Shown here in pieces: positions 5,464 through 5,662 of a DNA stretch of 5,662 nt; the first letter of the stretch is position 1, and the number at the start of each line of letters is the position of its first letter. Source of the DNA: Clostridia bacterium (GTDB lineage Bacteria > Bacillota > Clostridia > Oscillospirales > Acutalibacteraceae). The stretch is from contig CAAGGN010000111.1 in NCBI GenBank assembly GCA_900769375.1, positions 1-5,662 on the forward strand, read 5' to 3'. The notes under the pieces are model-generated. The model had not been told where the DNA came from. It did no database searches and saw nothing but the letters and a program-made list of their open reading frames with translations. The translations under genes and the position numbers were made by a program.

Positions 5464-5662
5464 TTGAAAAGAATGTTTTGCTTAGTATTTTGTTTTATTA
5501 TTTGTCTTTTCCCGCGCCTTGAAGTGGAGGCAACCTCTGCTAAAGGGTGTATCGTAATCTGTGGTGATACGGGGCAGACAATTTACGGAGAAAACGAGGA
5601 TTTCCGTCTCTCGATGGCAAGCACCACCAAGATTATGACGGGGCTGCTCTTATGCGAGTACG
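5464..5662 (+). CDS. D-alanyl-D-alanine carboxypeptidase, PBP5/DacF-like (5' part, truncated by window end)
   Basis: The first 66 codons are present; the gene runs off the right edge. Family S11 enzymes trim the terminal D-Ala from peptidoglycan stem peptides outside the membrane. The start is TTG at 5464, preceded by GGTGAT (5453-5458) at five bases; an in-frame TGA at 5455 excludes longer forms, and ATG 5473 is a poorer alternative. Residues 1-23 are a signal peptide: basic MKR, a hydrophobic core of F, C, I, L and V, and a likely cut after VEA. There is no lipobox. The mature part shows the typical first strands (CIVICGDTGQTIYGEN) and the catalytic motif MASTTKIMT, with nucleophile Ser53 and Lys56. 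The SxN and KTG motifs lie beyond the window. Cys29, Cys33 and Cys64 would be outside the membrane, which is uncommon for this class. Carboxypeptidases follow scpAB-ytfJ in many Clostridia, so this order is expected. Confidence 0.88.
   Translation, partial: MKRMFCLVFCFIICLFPRLEVEATSAKGCIVICGDTGQTIYGENEDFRLSMASTTKIMTGLLLCEY

Noticed and set aside
1..5662. CRISPR array, insertion sequence, tRNA, riboswitch or defence system
   Set aside because: I found no regularly spaced direct repeats, transposase, terminal inverted repeats flanking genes, cloverleaf, or known riboswitch core. Leaders are under about 30 bases, too short for a riboswitch.

Overview
The window reads as an AT-rich chromosomal fragment from a low-GC Gram-positive bacterium, most likely an anaerobic member of the Clostridia (Oscillospiraceae-like or a related gut lineage). 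This rests on the YtfJ/GerW sporulation-family protein next to scpA and scpB, strong GGAGG-type ribosome binding sites, near-consensus TATAAT promoters with 17-bp spacers, a Bacillus/Clostridium-type LexA (DinR) box, and ApgM-type phosphoglycerate mutase in place of a glycolytic GpmI. All genes are on the + strand. The first 17 bases match the 3' end of the Illumina TruSeq read-1 adapter, so the left end is an untrimmed contig or read edge and real sequence starts at about base 18. No species can be named from the sequence alone.

Layout. (1) Bases 19-309: 3' part of a small protein with a sigma-70 region-4-like helix-turn-helix, cut off by the contig end. (2) Bases 319-1566: a self-contained SOS unit with a promoter (TTTACA-17-TATAAT), a LexA-like box just downstream of the -10, a strong ribosome binding site, and dinB (Y-family DNA polymerase IV) with its catalytic carboxylates and a C-terminal clamp-binding peptide. 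(3) Bases 1586-2915: a monocistronic unit with a TTGACC-17-TATAAT promoter, an ApgM/TIGR02535-type cofactor-independent phosphoglycerate mutase (relatives have been proposed as homoserine kinases), and a strong rho-independent terminator. (4) Bases 2920-5440: a compact operon of M50 site-2-protease-like membrane metalloprotease, scpA, scpB (8-bp overlap with scpA) and ytfJ, driven by a promoter whose -10 box sits inside a perfect 21-bp palindrome, and followed by a modest hairpin. (5) Bases 5464-end: the signal peptide and first catalytic motif (SxxK) of a D-Ala-D-Ala carboxypeptidase (PBP5-like), cut by the window edge.

How they fit: ScpA and ScpB form the kleisin/KITE part of the SMC condensin. 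The M50 protease, YtfJ and carboxypeptidase are proteins of the membrane, spore or cell wall, so region 4-5 is a cell-cycle/envelope/sporulation neighbourhood of a kind common in Clostridia. Regions 2 and 3 are independent transcription units. I see no CRISPR array, transposon, tRNA, rRNA or defence island, and no convincing undescribed multi-gene system. The most informative observations are in the control regions (LexA box, palindromic promoter, dyads over promoters), the non-standard start of the M50 gene, the adapter remnant, and the ambiguous enzymology of the ApgM-type protein.
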